DNA of 64,000 nucleotides from Paenibacillus glycanilyticus NBRC 16618. GTDB taxonomy: Bacteria > Bacillota > Bacilli > Paenibacillales > Paenibacillaceae. This document shows, in pieces, positions 26,214 through 35,004 of this stretch. The DNA lies in the NCBI RefSeq assembly GCF_004000805.1, contig NZ_BILY01000010.1, positions 62,001 through 126,000 on the forward strand, given 5' to 3'. The notes beneath the pieces are model-generated. The model made no database searches. It worked only from the letters and a program-made list of their open reading frames with translations, and had not been told where the DNA came from. A program made the position numbers and the translations under genes. Position 1 is the stretch's first letter. Each line of letters starts with the position of its first letter.

Positions 26214-26393
26214 TTAGACAATGGCAATCAGCCCGCATAGAAAACCAAATACAAGCAGAATAAAGGAAACAAAGGATAACGTAAACTTGATAATTCCTTT
26301 GGTCTTTAACCGGGCGAACGTAATGATTACGGCGGCGATCGCCATAAGTCCGATTCCGATTAAAGATACCCACATCTTCGTCATTGGATCCAT
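26214..26393 (-). CDS. Small membrane protein, YphE-like (DUF2768 type)
   Basis: A 59-aa protein with two hydrophobic segments: MWVSLIGIGLMAIAAVIITF at about 7-26, then FTLSFVSFILLVFGFLCGLIAIV at about 37-59. Assignment to YphE rests on size, topology and position between spoVIF/gpsA and yphF, as in B. subtilis. A longer reading frame on the same strand (26173-26373) overlaps it but has no family features and no ribosome site. Confidence 0.72.
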   Translation of the reverse strand: MDPMTKMWVSLIGIGLMAIAAVIITFARLKTKGIIKFTLSFVSFILLVFGFLCGLIAIV

Positions 26394-26466
26394 GAACTAA
26401 TCTACTCCCTAGTTGAAAACGGTAATAAATGCAACACTCATTATAACATCAAGCTCAAAAAAGGAC

Positions 26467-26510
26467 AAAAAAAGCCAAAAAATCTGCTTGTTGAAAGCAG
26501 ATTTTTTGGC
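26467..26510 (-). terminator. Intrinsic terminator after spoVIF
   Basis: A perfect 16-bp stem GCCAAAAAATCTGCTT with AAGCAGATTTTTTGGC, followed on the minus strand by TTTTTTT. Confidence 0.9.
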
Positions 26511-26517
26511 TCTTACG

Positions 26518-26790
26518 TTACTTAATCATCATTTTGATCAACGATTCGATACCGCCTATACTCATGCCGCTTGCTTTCACGGCTTTAACAATATCGTTCA
26601 TCGTTTTGTCCGATACCGGAACCTTCGCCATATCCGATACACTCTTAATCAGCTTCCGGAGCTCGTCTTCGTTCTGCATCGTTGAAGCCGATACACCGTT
26701 AGCCAGTTTCTTTACGGCATTCTCGGATATGTTTTTTCCGGTTTTTTTATTTATTGCATTAAGAACATCTTTGGAAAGATCCTTTGCCAC
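26518..26790 (-). CDS. spoVIF: Stage VI sporulation protein F
   Basis: A 90-residue helical protein needed for late coat assembly in B. subtilis (YjcC). The sequence from AKDLSKDVLNAINKKTGKNI to IGGIESLIKMMIK fits the family. The start is GTG at 26790, preceded by AAGGAGGGG with an 8-nt spacer; an in-frame ATG at 26862 adds 24 unsupported residues. Confidence 0.87.
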   Translation of the reverse strand: MAKDLSKDVLNAINKKTGKNISENAVKKLANGVSASTMQNEDELRKLIKSVSDMAKVPVSDKTMNDIVKAVKASGMSIGGIESLIKMMIK

Positions 26791-26884
26791 TACATTCCCC
26801 TCCTTCAATGTCGCTGAAGACCTCATAAGCGTTAGCCTTGGAACATCATATGAGGAGGGCAAATGTTTGGTATAGGCGCATGTC

Positions 26885-27931
26885 TTAGCCTAACTGTTCA
26901 ATTTCGTGCGTCTTTAAGCGGCCCATCAAATTCTCGACCGCGGACTTTGGAGAATTGTTCGCAAACAGTACGCTGTACAACTCTGCCGTAATGGGCATTT
27001 GCACATCATATTGCTTCGCAAGCTCGTTGGCTGCCCGGGTCGTTCTTACGCCTTCCACGACCATGCCCATCCGCTCCAGCACTTCCTCGAGCGGCGTGCC
27101 GTCCGCCAGCATGGAGCCTGCGCGCCAGTTCCGGCTGTGCTGACTCGTGCAGGTTACGACCAGGTCGCCAACGCCCGCAAGACCCGCAAAGGTCAGCGGA
27201 TTAGCGCCCATTGCCGTTCCGAGACGGCTGATCTCGGCAAGACCCCGGGTGAGCAAAGCCGCTTTCGCGTTGTCGCCAAAGCCAAGGCCGTCTGACAATC
27301 CTGCTCCAAGTGCGATAATATTTTTGATCGCGCCCGCCACTTCCACGCCAACCACATCCGGGTTCGTGTAGACGCGGAAATATGTACTCATGAAAGCGTC
27401 CTGCGCCTGCTCCGCCGCTTTCATGTCCGCGGAAGCAACCACCACCGTTGTAGGCTGCTTGCGAATCACTTCCTCGGCATGGCTTGGGCCCGACAACACG
27501 ACAATCTTGTCGGCAGGACGGTCCAGCTCTTCCGACAATACGGTAGTCATCCGTTTCAGCGTTTCTGCTTCAAAGCCTTTTGTCGCATGGACGACCAAAG
27601 TCTCTTTCGCCAAATAAGGAGCGGCTTGCTTCGCAACCGCCCGCATTGCCGATGAAGGGGCGACAAATAAAGCCAGCTCCACATCCCTGAGAGCTTCCTG
27701 CATGTCCGTTGTCGCATGGAGCGACGCCGGCAGATCAACGCCAGGCAAATACTTCTCGTTCTTATGACTGGCATTCATCTGGTCCGCATGCTCGGCAGAC
27801 CGTGTCCACAGTTGTACATCGTAACCATTGCCGGCCAGTACGGCGGCAAGCGCGGTTCCCCAGCTGCCTGCCACCAATACCGCCGCACGCCCTTTACGTT
27901 CCGACTTTACTTGCGACATCCTTCCGATCAC
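26885..27931 (-). CDS. gpsA: Glycerol-3-phosphate dehydrogenase [NAD(P)+]
   Basis: Makes sn-glycerol 3-phosphate for phospholipid synthesis. About 344-348 residues with ATKGFE, LSGPSHAEEV, AGAIKNIIALGAGLSDGLGFGDNAKAAL and the C-terminal MP(I)TAELYSVLF. The nucleotide loop reads VLVAGSWGTALA, so the first glycine of the usual GAGSWG is valine. The start is either GTG at 27931 (overlapping the plsY stop) or ATG at 27919. It is directly downstream of plsY, the enzyme that uses its product. Confidence 0.95.
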   Translation of the reverse strand: MIGRMSQVKSERKGRAAVLVAGSWGTALAAVLAGNGYDVQLWTRSAEHADQMNASHKNEKYLPGVDLPASLHATTDMQEALRDVELALFVAPSSAMRAVAKQAAPYLAKETLVVHATKGFEAETLKRMTTVLSEELDRPADKIVVLSGPSHAEEVIRKQPTTVVVASADMKAAEQAQDAFMSTYFRVYTNPDVVGVEVAGAIKNIIALGAGLSDGLGFGDNAKAALLTRGLAEISRLGTAMGANPLTFAGLAGVGDLVVTCTSQHSRNWRAGSMLADGTPLEEVLERMGMVVEGVRTTRAANELAKQYDVQMPITAELYSVLFANNSPKSAVENLMGRLKTHEIEQLG

Positions 27932-28533
27932 GACCCTTTCTTAGCACCAAGCTTGTTCTCTGTTCCTTGCAGCAGCTTAACAATGTTCGTACGATGCCGT
28001 ACAAACGCGAATACGCATAGAATGAGACTGACTGTTAATACAGGCGCGGAATAAAAGAAAATCGAAATAAGTACGGGAGTCAAAGCCGCGAAAATAAGCG
28101 ATCCAAGCGATACGTAACGGGTGATGGCAATGACGATAATCGTAACTACTCCGGCGATCAGAGCCGGTACAAAGGCAAGCGCCGCAATTGCGCCAATCGT
28201 GGTCGCAATTCCTTTGCCGCCTTTGAAGTTGAAATAAATCGGCCAGTTATGTCCCATTATCGCCGCAAGGCCGCATATTGCGGGCGTCCAGTCAACGCCG
28301 TCCAATCCGAGCCAGCGACCGATAAATACCGCGGCAATCCCCTTACCAAAATCAAGCACGAAGCAAAGCAGCCCCGGCCCTTTTCCAAGAACCCGGATCG
28401 TATTGGTAGCGCCTGCGTTGCCGCTCCCATGCTCCCGGATATCTATGCCCTTCACCAGTCTTGCGATTACGATGCTAAACGATACCGAGCCGAGCAAATA
28501 ACTCAGAACAACCGCGATTACAGCGTATATCAA
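27928..28533 (-). CDS. plsY: Glycerol-3-phosphate acyltransferase
   Basis: Polytopic membrane enzyme that acylates glycerol 3-phosphate with acyl phosphate. The 201-aa protein has the three conserved loops: GSGNAGATNTIRVLGK, GHNWPIYFNFKGGKGIATTIG and RHRTNIVKLLQGTENKLG. Its last bases overlap the gpsA start. Confidence 0.96.
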   Translation of the reverse strand: MIYAVIAVVLSYLLGSVSFSIVIARLVKGIDIREHGSGNAGATNTIRVLGKGPGLLCFVLDFGKGIAAVFIGRWLGLDGVDWTPAICGLAAIMGHNWPIYFNFKGGKGIATTIGAIAALAFVPALIAGVVTIIVIAITRYVSLGSLIFAALTPVLISIFFYSAPVLTVSLILCVFAFVRHRTNIVKLLQGTENKLGAKKGS

Positions 28534-28545
28534 GCTTCTTCTCCC

Positions 28546-29868
28546 CTAATCTTCATCCGATTTCTTTCTTGTGAACAAACGGACAGGCGTTCCTTCAAAA
28601 TCAAATGCCGCGCGGATCTTGTTCTCGAGATACCGCTCGTACGAGAAGTGCATCATCTCCGGATTGTTAACGAAGATAACGATGGTAGGCGGCTTGGTCG
28701 CCACTTGAGTCACGTAATTGATTTTGAGACGCTTGCCTTTATCCGTCGGAGGCGGATTGTAAGCAACCGCGTCAGACACGACATCGTTAAGCAGATGGGT
28801 CTGAATACGCATGGCATGCTGTTCCGATACATGATTTACGACTGGCAGCAGCTTGTGCAAGCGCTGTTTTGTCTTCGCAGACAAAAAGACGATTGGCGCG
28901 TAAGTCATGAACAGGAAGTGGTCGCGGATATTTTGCGTGAATTCCTGCATGGTCTTGTCATCCTTCTCGACAACATCCCATTTGTTCACGACAAAGATCG
29001 AAGCCTTGCCCGCTTCATGCGCATAACCGGCGATATGCTTATCCTGCTCGATGATGCCTTCCTCGCCATTAATCAGAACGAGCACAACATCGGCACGCTC
29101 GATTGCTTTTAACGCGCGCATTACGCTGTATTTCTCCGTAGACTCGTAAACCTTGCCGCGCTTGCGCATGCCGGCCGTGTCGATCAGCACGTACTTCTGG
29201 CCGTCGCGCTCGAACGGCGTATCGATCGCGTCGCGGGTAGTTCCGGCAACGTTGCTGACGATAACACGCTCTTCCCCAAGCAGCGCGTTAACAAGCGACG
29301 ATTTGCCGACGTTCGGGCGGCCGATCAAGGCTACGCGGATAACATCGTCGTCATAGCCGTCATCCTCAAGCTCGGGAAGCTTCTCAATCGCCGCATCCAG
29401 CATGTCGCCGATTCCGAGGCCATGCGAGCCGGATACCGCAATCGGAGTACCGAAGCCCAAGCCGTAAAATTCGTAAATTTCGTCCATCCGGTTCAGGTTG
29501 TCCACTTTGTTTACAGCGAGAACGACCGGCTTATGGGAACGGAACAGCATTTGCGCCACTTCGTCATCCGCATGCGTAACGCCTGCTTTCGCGTCGCACA
29601 TAAAGATAATGACGTCCGCTTCCTCAATAGCAAGCTCCGCTTGCATGCGGACGGATTTCATAATTTCATCTTCGCCATCGATTTCAATACCGCCTGTATC
29701 AACGATGCTGAATGCTTTACCATTCCATTCTCCTGGGCTATAAAGACGGTCCCGGGTTACGCCCGGTTTATCTTCAACGATTGCCAGCCGATCGCCAACC
29801 ACCCGGTTAAAAATGGTGGATTTGCCCACATTCGGGCGACCAACTATTGCAATAACGGGTCTTGCCAT
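28546..29868 (-). CDS. der: Ribosome-assembly GTPase Der
   Basis: Double-GTPase needed for 50S maturation, 440 residues. The first G domain has GRPNVGKST at 8-16 and DTGG; the second has GRPNVGKSS at about 184 and [10 protein letters not shown]; a KH-like C-terminal domain follows. The der-plsY-gpsA-spoIVA order matches B. subtilis except for inserted genes. No gene in the 80-base gap upstream. Confidence 0.97.
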   Translation of the reverse strand: MARPVIAIVGRPNVGKSTIFNRVVGDRLAIVEDKPGVTRDRLYSPGEWNGKAFSIVDTGGIEIDGEDEIMKSVRMQAELAIEEADVIIFMCDAKAGVTHADDEVAQMLFRSHKPVVLAVNKVDNLNRMDEIYEFYGLGFGTPIAVSGSHGLGIGDMLDAAIEKLPELEDDGYDDDVIRVALIGRPNVGKSSLVNALLGEERVIVSNVAGTTRDAIDTPFERDGQKYVLIDTAGMRKRGKVYESTEKYSVMRALKAIERADVVLVLINGEEGIIEQDKHIAGYAHEAGKASIFVVNKWDVVEKDDKTMQEFTQNIRDHFLFMTYAPIVFLSAKTKQRLHKLLPVVNHVSEQHAMRIQTHLLNDVVSDAVAYNPPPTDKGKRLKINYVTQVATKPPTIVIFVNNPEMMHFSYERYLENKIRAAFDFEGTPVRLFTRKKSDED

Positions 29869-29948
29869 AGGTCAATGCTCACTCCTTCAGAAATACTCAC
29901 GACTATCATCATAGCAAAAAACAACGTTCTTGGCGAACTTTTCATCTT

Positions 29949-30128
29949 TTAATGATGGTTTACAATGACAATCGTGCCGTTTTTCAAATCGTGCGCGCTG
30001 GCATCCAATATTTTTTCGAGCAGGAAGGCGGTCTGCTGCATCGCTTTCTCATCCGGTTCAATGAAAATAGGCGCGCCTCCGCCAACCTTCTCGTGCTGAG
30101 TGGTTACAACCGCGATGATCTTAGCCAT
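29949..30128 (-). CDS. Capping-complex subunit for YIEGIA protein, small
   Basis: A 59-aa cytosolic protein: MAKIIAVVTTQHEKVGGGAP...LKNGTIVIVNHH. AAGGAGG lies 9 bases before the ATG at 30128, and the start overlaps the end of the YIEGIA gene by 8 bases. A longer in-frame ATG at 30257 lies within that gene and was rejected. The partnership follows family knowledge plus the overlap seen here; the molecular role is not established. Confidence 0.82.
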   Translation of the reverse strand: MAKIIAVVTTQHEKVGGGAPIFIEPDEKAMQQTAFLLEKILDASAHDLKNGTIVIVNHH

Positions 30129-31035
30129 TGTTTGGAGCCTCCTTATTAACCGAAGCTTCCGTAGGCATGCGAACGGCGGACTCCAGGATCGGCACCTTGT
30201 TGATAATCTGGAGCGCTTTGGACATATCTCTCTCCTGCGGCAGGAAAAATACGGCAAGACGGCCGTCCTTCATATCCAGCTTGGCCATCGGAATAAGCGC
30301 CGGCTCTCCGTCATCCCGGTATACGCCAAGAATCGTGGACAGATCGTACAGGATTGCCTGTCTTTGGCCCAAGTTGCCAATCGTTACTTTTCCATTCGGA
30401 TTATAGGGAGTCAGAATAAAGCCCATTCCCCGCTCTTTGATGATCTCCTGATTCGACTGCAGGCCCACGTTCATGATATAGATGTCGCCAACGAACAGAT
30501 CCGGACCGTCAACTCGAACCTCCGCCCCCTCCGTGCGGCAAATGTGGGATATCGTTTTGCCCGATTTCAGAAATCGGACAAAGAGCAAGGATAGGATCCC
30601 GCCGACAAAGCCTAAATAGATGTTCCAGATGATTGAGAACAGGCTTGTTACCAATGCCGTCATAATAACAAGATAGTTCCGTCCCTCGAACACCATGGCA
30701 ATGCCTTCAATGTACGTGGAGCCTCGGCTGACAAGCTCCAGTTCGTCGATTTTGGTCAAGGTCTCTCTTTCCATCTTTCTCACATCGCGGAATTGCTGAG
30801 CGGCAAGCGACAAGAAGGTAATCGCCGTATAGTCCTTATTGTAAAGGGCGGGAACGGCAACCGCACCGAGCGCAGCGGCAATAACGCCAAGGGAGATATG
30901 GATAATCCGCCCGTGAGGATAAGTCGGATACTGCCTGTAATCCGTAGTCAGCATAAGAAGCCGTGATACAATGCCGAATACAATTCCGAGCAATACGCCT
31001 AACAGCATTTTGTGCTCAACAAGATAAGCATTCAT
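30121..31035 (-). CDS. YIEGIA-family membrane protein
   Basis: A 304-aa integral membrane protein with the eponymous TYIEGIAMVFEGRNYLVIM motif and several hydrophobic helices in the first two thirds, then a soluble tail (VYRDDGEPALIPMAKLDMKDGR). The family is restricted to spore formers, and its function is not known to me. It overlaps yphA upstream by 4 bases and its small partner downstream by 8. Confidence 0.85.
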   Translation of the reverse strand: MNAYLVEHKMLLGVLLGIVFGIVSRLLMLTTDYRQYPTYPHGRIIHISLGVIAAALGAVAVPALYNKDYTAITFLSLAAQQFRDVRKMERETLTKIDELELVSRGSTYIEGIAMVFEGRNYLVIMTALVTSLFSIIWNIYLGFVGGILSLLFVRFLKSGKTISHICRTEGAEVRVDGPDLFVGDIYIMNVGLQSNQEIIKERGMGFILTPYNPNGKVTIGNLGQRQAILYDLSTILGVYRDDGEPALIPMAKLDMKDGRLAVFFLPQERDMSKALQIINKVPILESAVRMPTEASVNKEAPNNG

Positions 31036-31676
31036 TCGGGTGAGCTTCCTCCTTTATTGCGCCAGGGTATGGCTATAAATCGTGTAACGCCGGCGCGAAC
31101 GAGCATAAACAGCAAGCTGATCAGGCGCGCAGCGACAAAGGCAATCCAGATGCTGTCCCACCACTGCAGCGAACCGACGGACGCCTCGTAAACTCCGCGC
31201 TGCAGCAAGGCATGAACAAGCTCTGCTGCAGCGCCGGCATACAGCAGGACGGTTAATTGATGCTGCCCCTTCGAAGAGAAAGCCGCTGCCAGCACGCCGG
31301 CAACAACGGGACCGTCAAGCATCGGATCAAGCCAGAAGAACACGGGATCAACGCTGTACATCTTCCTTACGCTCCCCCAGATCATCCCGGCCAGCAAGGC
31401 GCAGATAAGAAGATAGCCGCGCGAATCCCATACAAGCGGCCCGCGCATCGCAAGCAGGCTGATCAGCATAATCAGGATCGTACCCGCAAAAACATGAAGC
31501 TGCACGGGTCCAAGCCGGAAGGTTTCTTGTATCGGCTGAAGCGCCGCACACGCGGCAAGTGCGACAAAAGCCCATCTTTTATGCTTAATCGTTAATCCGA
31601 CAAAATCCGACCAGCCCGTTGATAGTAAAATAAAAGCCATTAGCATTATCCAGATTGAAATATATCCGGCATTCAC
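31032..31676 (-). CDS. yphA: YphA-family membrane protein
   Basis: About 214 residues, nearly all hydrophobic helices (around six), with an Arg/Lys-rich tail. I take GTG at 31676 as start because AGAGGTGA stands 8 bases before it; an in-frame start at 31742 adds 22 residues without a ribosome site. Its place upstream of der and downstream of the S1-domain gene matches B. subtilis yphA. No function is known. Confidence 0.72.
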   Translation of the reverse strand: MNAGYISIWIMLMAFILLSTGWSDFVGLTIKHKRWAFVALAACAALQPIQETFRLGPVQLHVFAGTILIMLISLLAMRGPLVWDSRGYLLICALLAGMIWGSVRKMYSVDPVFFWLDPMLDGPVVAGVLAAAFSSKGQHQLTVLLYAGAAAELVHALLQRGVYEASVGSLQWWDSIWIAFVAARLISLLFMLVRAGVTRFIAIPWRNKGGSSPE

Positions 31677-31753
31677 TCGCAGAATCACCTCTCGTTGACC
31701 TATTATGCTCCAAATAAAAGGTGCTATTCCCGTATTTGACAATTCCGGAATAG

Positions 31754-31798
31754 AAAAAGAGGCTGTTCCTGATTAACACATCATCAGGAACAGCCTCT
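31754..31798 (-). terminator. Intrinsic terminator after the S1-domain gene
   Basis: A perfect 16-bp stem AGAGGCTGTTCCTGAT with ATCAGGAACAGCCTCT, then TTTTT on the minus strand. Confidence 0.9.
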
Positions 31799-31818
31799 CT
31801 AATTACATCGATATTAAA

Positions 31819-33057
31819 TTATTTCAATTTGCTCAGCTTATCGCCGAAACGCTCTGCCAGCGAGTAGCTCATGCTGGAGCTGTTCAAGCTGACATTCGGG
31901 TTATTGCCCAGATCTTCCGGCTTAACCTGAGGAGTACGCTCGCGTTGAGGTCTGCCTGCTTTAGGAGCTTGCTCAGAAGCAGCCGGCTGCTCTGGAGCTT
32001 CTTCCGTTTCTTTGATGCTCAGGCTTACGCGTTTTTCAGCTGGGTTGAAATCAAGCACTTTCGCTTGCACTTCTTGGCCCTCTTTCAGAACTTCGAAAGG
32101 AGTTGCGATGTGACGGTGAGCGATTTGCGAGATGTGCACAAGGCCTTCAACGCCCGGAGCGATTTCAACGAATGCGCCGAAAGTAACAAGGCGGCGAACC
32201 GTACCCGTTACGATGTCGCCAACGTTGAATTGGCCGGAAGCGGATTCCCAAGGACCCGGTTGAGCAGCTTTGATGCTCAGGCTGATTTTGCCTGCCGCTG
32301 GATCAACTTTAAGTACTTTAACGGTAACCTTTTGGCCTTCGGATACAACATCCTTCGGATGAGCAACATGCTGCCAGGACAGCTCGGATACGTGAACCAG
32401 ACCGTCGATGCCGCCGATATCCACGAAAGCGCCAAACGGCGTCAGGCGTTGCACAGTGCCTTCCAATTGCGCGCCAACTTGCAGGCCAGCAATGACTTGT
32501 TGTTTGTTTTGCTCGAACTCAGCGTCCAGCACGTCTTTTGCAGACAGGATCACTTTGTTGTTCTCGCGGTCGATTTCTTTCACTTTAACGCGGAGCGTGC
32601 GGCCTTTGTAATCGCTGAAATCTTCAACGAAATGACGCTCTACCATGGAAGCAGGAATGAAGCCGCGTACGCCAACGTCAGCCACGAGGCCGCCTTTTAC
32701 AACGTCAGCAACCGCTACTTCGAATACTTCTCCGCTTTCGAAGCGGCTTTGCAGAACATCCCAAGCCTTCTCACCGTCGATCAGACGCTTCGACAGAACC
32801 AGCTTTTCTTTCTCGTCGTCGATGCTGACGACTTTAAGTTCAACCTCTTGGCCAACTTGAACGGCATCGTTTGCGTTATCCAGCTGCACCGCGGAAAGCT
32901 CGCGAACCGGAATGACGCCGTCATATTTATATCCAAGGCTTACATAAGCTTGGTTATCATCGATTTTGATGATTGTACCTTTTACAGTATCGCCTTTTTT
33001 CAAGGACACAAAGTTGTCCATTGCTGCTTGGTCTTGAACATTGATTTCTTCTGACAT
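31819..33057 (-). CDS. rpsA: S1-domain RNA-binding protein (RpsA/YpfD homologue)
   Basis: Four S1 repeats in 412 residues, at about 18-90, 108-175, 195-265 and 280-350; repeats 3 and 4 carry the best consensus (LTPFGAFVDIGGIDGLVHVSELSW). The tail (about 350-412) is charged and Pro/Gln-rich. Firmicute homologues are not always ribosome-bound and have fewer S1 domains than E. coli S1 (six), so a 30S role is not certain. The cmk-plsC-rpsA cluster is typical. Confidence 0.93.
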   Translation of the reverse strand: MSEEINVQDQAAMDNFVSLKKGDTVKGTIIKIDDNQAYVSLGYKYDGVIPVRELSAVQLDNANDAVQVGQEVELKVVSIDDEKEKLVLSKRLIDGEKAWDVLQSRFESGEVFEVAVADVVKGGLVADVGVRGFIPASMVERHFVEDFSDYKGRTLRVKVKEIDRENNKVILSAKDVLDAEFEQNKQQVIAGLQVGAQLEGTVQRLTPFGAFVDIGGIDGLVHVSELSWQHVAHPKDVVSEGQKVTVKVLKVDPAAGKISLSIKAAQPGPWESASGQFNVGDIVTGTVRRLVTFGAFVEIAPGVEGLVHISQIAHRHIATPFEVLKEGQEVQAKVLDFNPAEKRVSLSIKETEEAPEQPAASEQAPKAGRPQRERTPQVKPEDLGNNPNVSLNSSSMSYSLAERFGDKLSKLK

Positions 33058-33135
33058 GGAAATAACCTCCTCAATTCATACCCCAACTTTATTTAAATCC
33101 GCTTTCACGATGAAAAGCAGTATTTAAAACACCTT

Positions 33136-33711
33136 TTATTTGTTCTTCTCAATCATCTCATAAATGCGAGACATAATGGCATCCGTAATAAGGTCCAGCT
33201 TATCCGGCGAGGATTCATTTATGATAGCAGAAATATCAACCGGTTTGCCGTAGAAAACTCTCATTTTACGGAAAAGCTTATAATGGCCTACTACCGCTAC
33301 GGGAATAATTGCTGCTCCGCTGCGGTAAGCAATCATCGCTGCGCCCTTCTTTGCCGCTGCGCCGTCGCTGTTACGCGTGCCCTCCGGGAATATCCCCATC
33401 ACTTTTCCTTCGCCAAGAAGGTTAAGCGCGGAGCGGATCGCATCCTTGCCGACGCCCCGTTTTACGGGAAACGCGCCCCATGCCCGAATCAAAGGTCCGA
33501 ATACCGGGATTTTGAACAACTCGGCTTTGGCCATATAGTGAACCTTGCGCGGCACCCTGATGCCGACAGCAGGAGGATCAAGCAGGCTGATATGGTTGGA
33601 ACACAGGATCACGGATCCTTCCTTCGGAATATTCTCCAATCCCCGGACTTCAAGGCGGAACAATAATCCGTAAAGGACATTAAACACTGCTTTAAAAATG
33701 CCGTATAACAT
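33136..33711 (-). CDS. plsC: 1-acyl-sn-glycerol-3-phosphate acyltransferase
   Basis: Second acylation in phosphatidic acid synthesis. The 191-aa protein has the catalytic H-x4-D motif as NHISLLD (His40, Asp45) and the FPEGTRN substrate motif. It is 5 bases after cmk. Together with plsY and gpsA it places three phospholipid genes within 7 kb. Confidence 0.95.
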   Translation of the reverse strand: MLYGIFKAVFNVLYGLLFRLEVRGLENIPKEGSVILCSNHISLLDPPAVGIRVPRKVHYMAKAELFKIPVFGPLIRAWGAFPVKRGVGKDAIRSALNLLGEGKVMGIFPEGTRNSDGAAAKKGAAMIAYRSGAAIIPVAVVGHYKLFRKMRVFYGKPVDISAIINESSPDKLDLITDAIMSRIYEMIEKNK

Positions 33712-33715
33712 TAGT

Positions 33716-34420
33716 TTACTTCGCCTCCGCCAATTTGGTTCGGCTTAATTTCACAATGGAAGCCGCAACTTCATCGATTGACATCGACGTACTGTCCAGA
33801 ACGATTGCGTCCTTCGCGCAAATGAGCGGTGAAATCTCGCGTTGCTCATCCAGGCGGTCGCGTTCCGCAATTTCCCGTTCAAGCTGCTCCAAGGTAATCG
33901 ACTGCGTTCCCGCAATCTCTTTGTAGCGACGCTGTGCGCGTTCTTGTACGGATGCGGTGAGGAAAATTTTCAATTCAGCGTTCGGCAGCACATGCGAGCC
34001 GATATCCCGGCCGTCCATGACAACGCCTTTGCGCTCTGCCAATTGCCGCTGAAGCTTGCTAAGCAATTCTCTAACTGTTTCATTTGCCGCGATATGCGAG
34101 ACGGCAAGCGTGACTTCCCTGGAACGGATCAGATCCGTTATATTCTCGCTATTCAAAAAGACGGCTTGACCTTTCTCGCCCGGCGCCAGCTTGATATCCA
34201 GCGTCCTTGCGTGCTTAGCCAGTCTTTCATTGTCCCGAGGCTCAATTCCCGCCCTCTGGGCACTAAGTGTAACAGCCCGATACATCGCTCCCGTATCGAT
34301 ATAGATGTAGTCTAGCTGTTCGGCAACCTTGCGTGCGACCGTACTCTTTCCTGCACCAGCAGGACCGTCTATCGCAATGTTGATCCGGTCGCTGTCACCG
34401 TCTTGCTGCATCACCAACAT
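33716..34420 (-). CDS. cmk: Cytidylate kinase
   Basis: Phosphorylates CMP and dCMP. The 234-aa protein has the P-loop GPAGAGKST, DTGAMYRAVT, and VMDGRDIGSHVLPNAE. AGGAGG stands 4-5 bases before the ATG. The N-terminal MLVMQQDGDSD is a few residues longer than usual. Hairpin repeat copy E lies directly 5' of the ribosome site. Confidence 0.97.
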   Translation of the reverse strand: MLVMQQDGDSDRINIAIDGPAGAGKSTVARKVAEQLDYIYIDTGAMYRAVTLSAQRAGIEPRDNERLAKHARTLDIKLAPGEKGQAVFLNSENITDLIRSREVTLAVSHIAANETVRELLSKLQRQLAERKGVVMDGRDIGSHVLPNAELKIFLTASVQERAQRRYKEIAGTQSITLEQLEREIAERDRLDEQREISPLICAKDAIVLDSTSMSIDEVAASIVKLSRTKLAEAK

Positions 34421-34432
34421 TCTACCTCCTCA

Positions 34433-34500
34433 AAAGAATTAACACACTGGCAGCCCGGTTCAGGCTGTTCGTGTTGATTCTTGCATCGATAGCCTAAGCT
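34433..34500 (-). repeat. Hairpin repeat, copy E (5' of cmk SD)
   Basis: On the minus strand three helices stack: AAGAAT with ATTCTT, AACAC with GTGTT, and CAGCC with GGCTG. The hairpin ends right before TTGAGGAGG of cmk. Primary sequence differs from copies A-D, but the outer AAGAAT/ATTCTT pair and the position are kept. The rest of the 334-base gap 34421-34754 holds a GCCGTTT direct repeat near 34510-34565 and the ypfB terminator. Confidence 0.7.
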
Positions 34501-34650
34501 TAATCAAACGGCTGGCCGAATGCTGATGCGGGCTTCTGCTTCTCAGGCATTAAACGGCTTGGCCGGACCAAATAGGCCGCAGCCCATTTGATAATAACCG
34601 GGAATATGTATCATTTCCGGCAAATTCCAAGAAAAACTTAGAATTTCAAG

Positions 34651-34671
34651 AAAAAAGCAGGCACCGCCTGC
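34651..34671 (-). terminator. Intrinsic terminator after ypfB
   Basis: Minus-strand GCAGGC, 3-nt loop, GCCTGC, TTTTTT. Confidence 0.85.
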
Positions 34672-34754
34672 GATCGTGAAAATTATACCACACAATATAC
34701 GCAGATGCAAAAACGGCAATTGCCCGAAAACGCTGTTCCTTAGGGCTTAGCAAG

Positions 34755-34949
34755 CTAACGGTAAGCCTCGCCTTCCCAATGCTCGACGGCTGTCACCCAA
34801 TGTCGAACCATGTCATTTTGAAGCAAAATTTGCGTTAACACCACGCCGATTATAAGTATAAAAGCAAATCGGACCAGCCGTTTCGACACGGCATCCATTT
34901 GCTTTTTCAACTCTTCTTCGTCCTCTGCAATCCGCATCGCCGCTTCCAT
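34755..34949 (-). CDS. Small membrane protein, YpfB-like
   Basis: A 64-aa protein with a charged N-terminal helix (EDEEELKKQMDAVSKRLV), a single membrane segment (about 27-43, FAFILIIGVVLTQILL) and a short polar tail. Its place between the PilZ gene ypfA and cmk is that of B. subtilis ypfB. Function unknown. Confidence 0.72.
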   Translation of the reverse strand: MEAAMRIAEDEEELKKQMDAVSKRLVRFAFILIIGVVLTQILLQNDMVRHWVTAVEHWEGEAYR

Positions 34950-35004
34950 CCTTTTCCTGTCTTTTCCGAATAGGATGCGTAGACGGCGTCTACTTTATGC
35001 AGCG

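Noticed and set aside
26173..26373. 66-aa frame overlapping the YphE-like gene
   Set aside because: The 59-aa frame at 26214-26393 has the two-helix membrane layout and syntenic position; this one is a shifted reading of the same bases.
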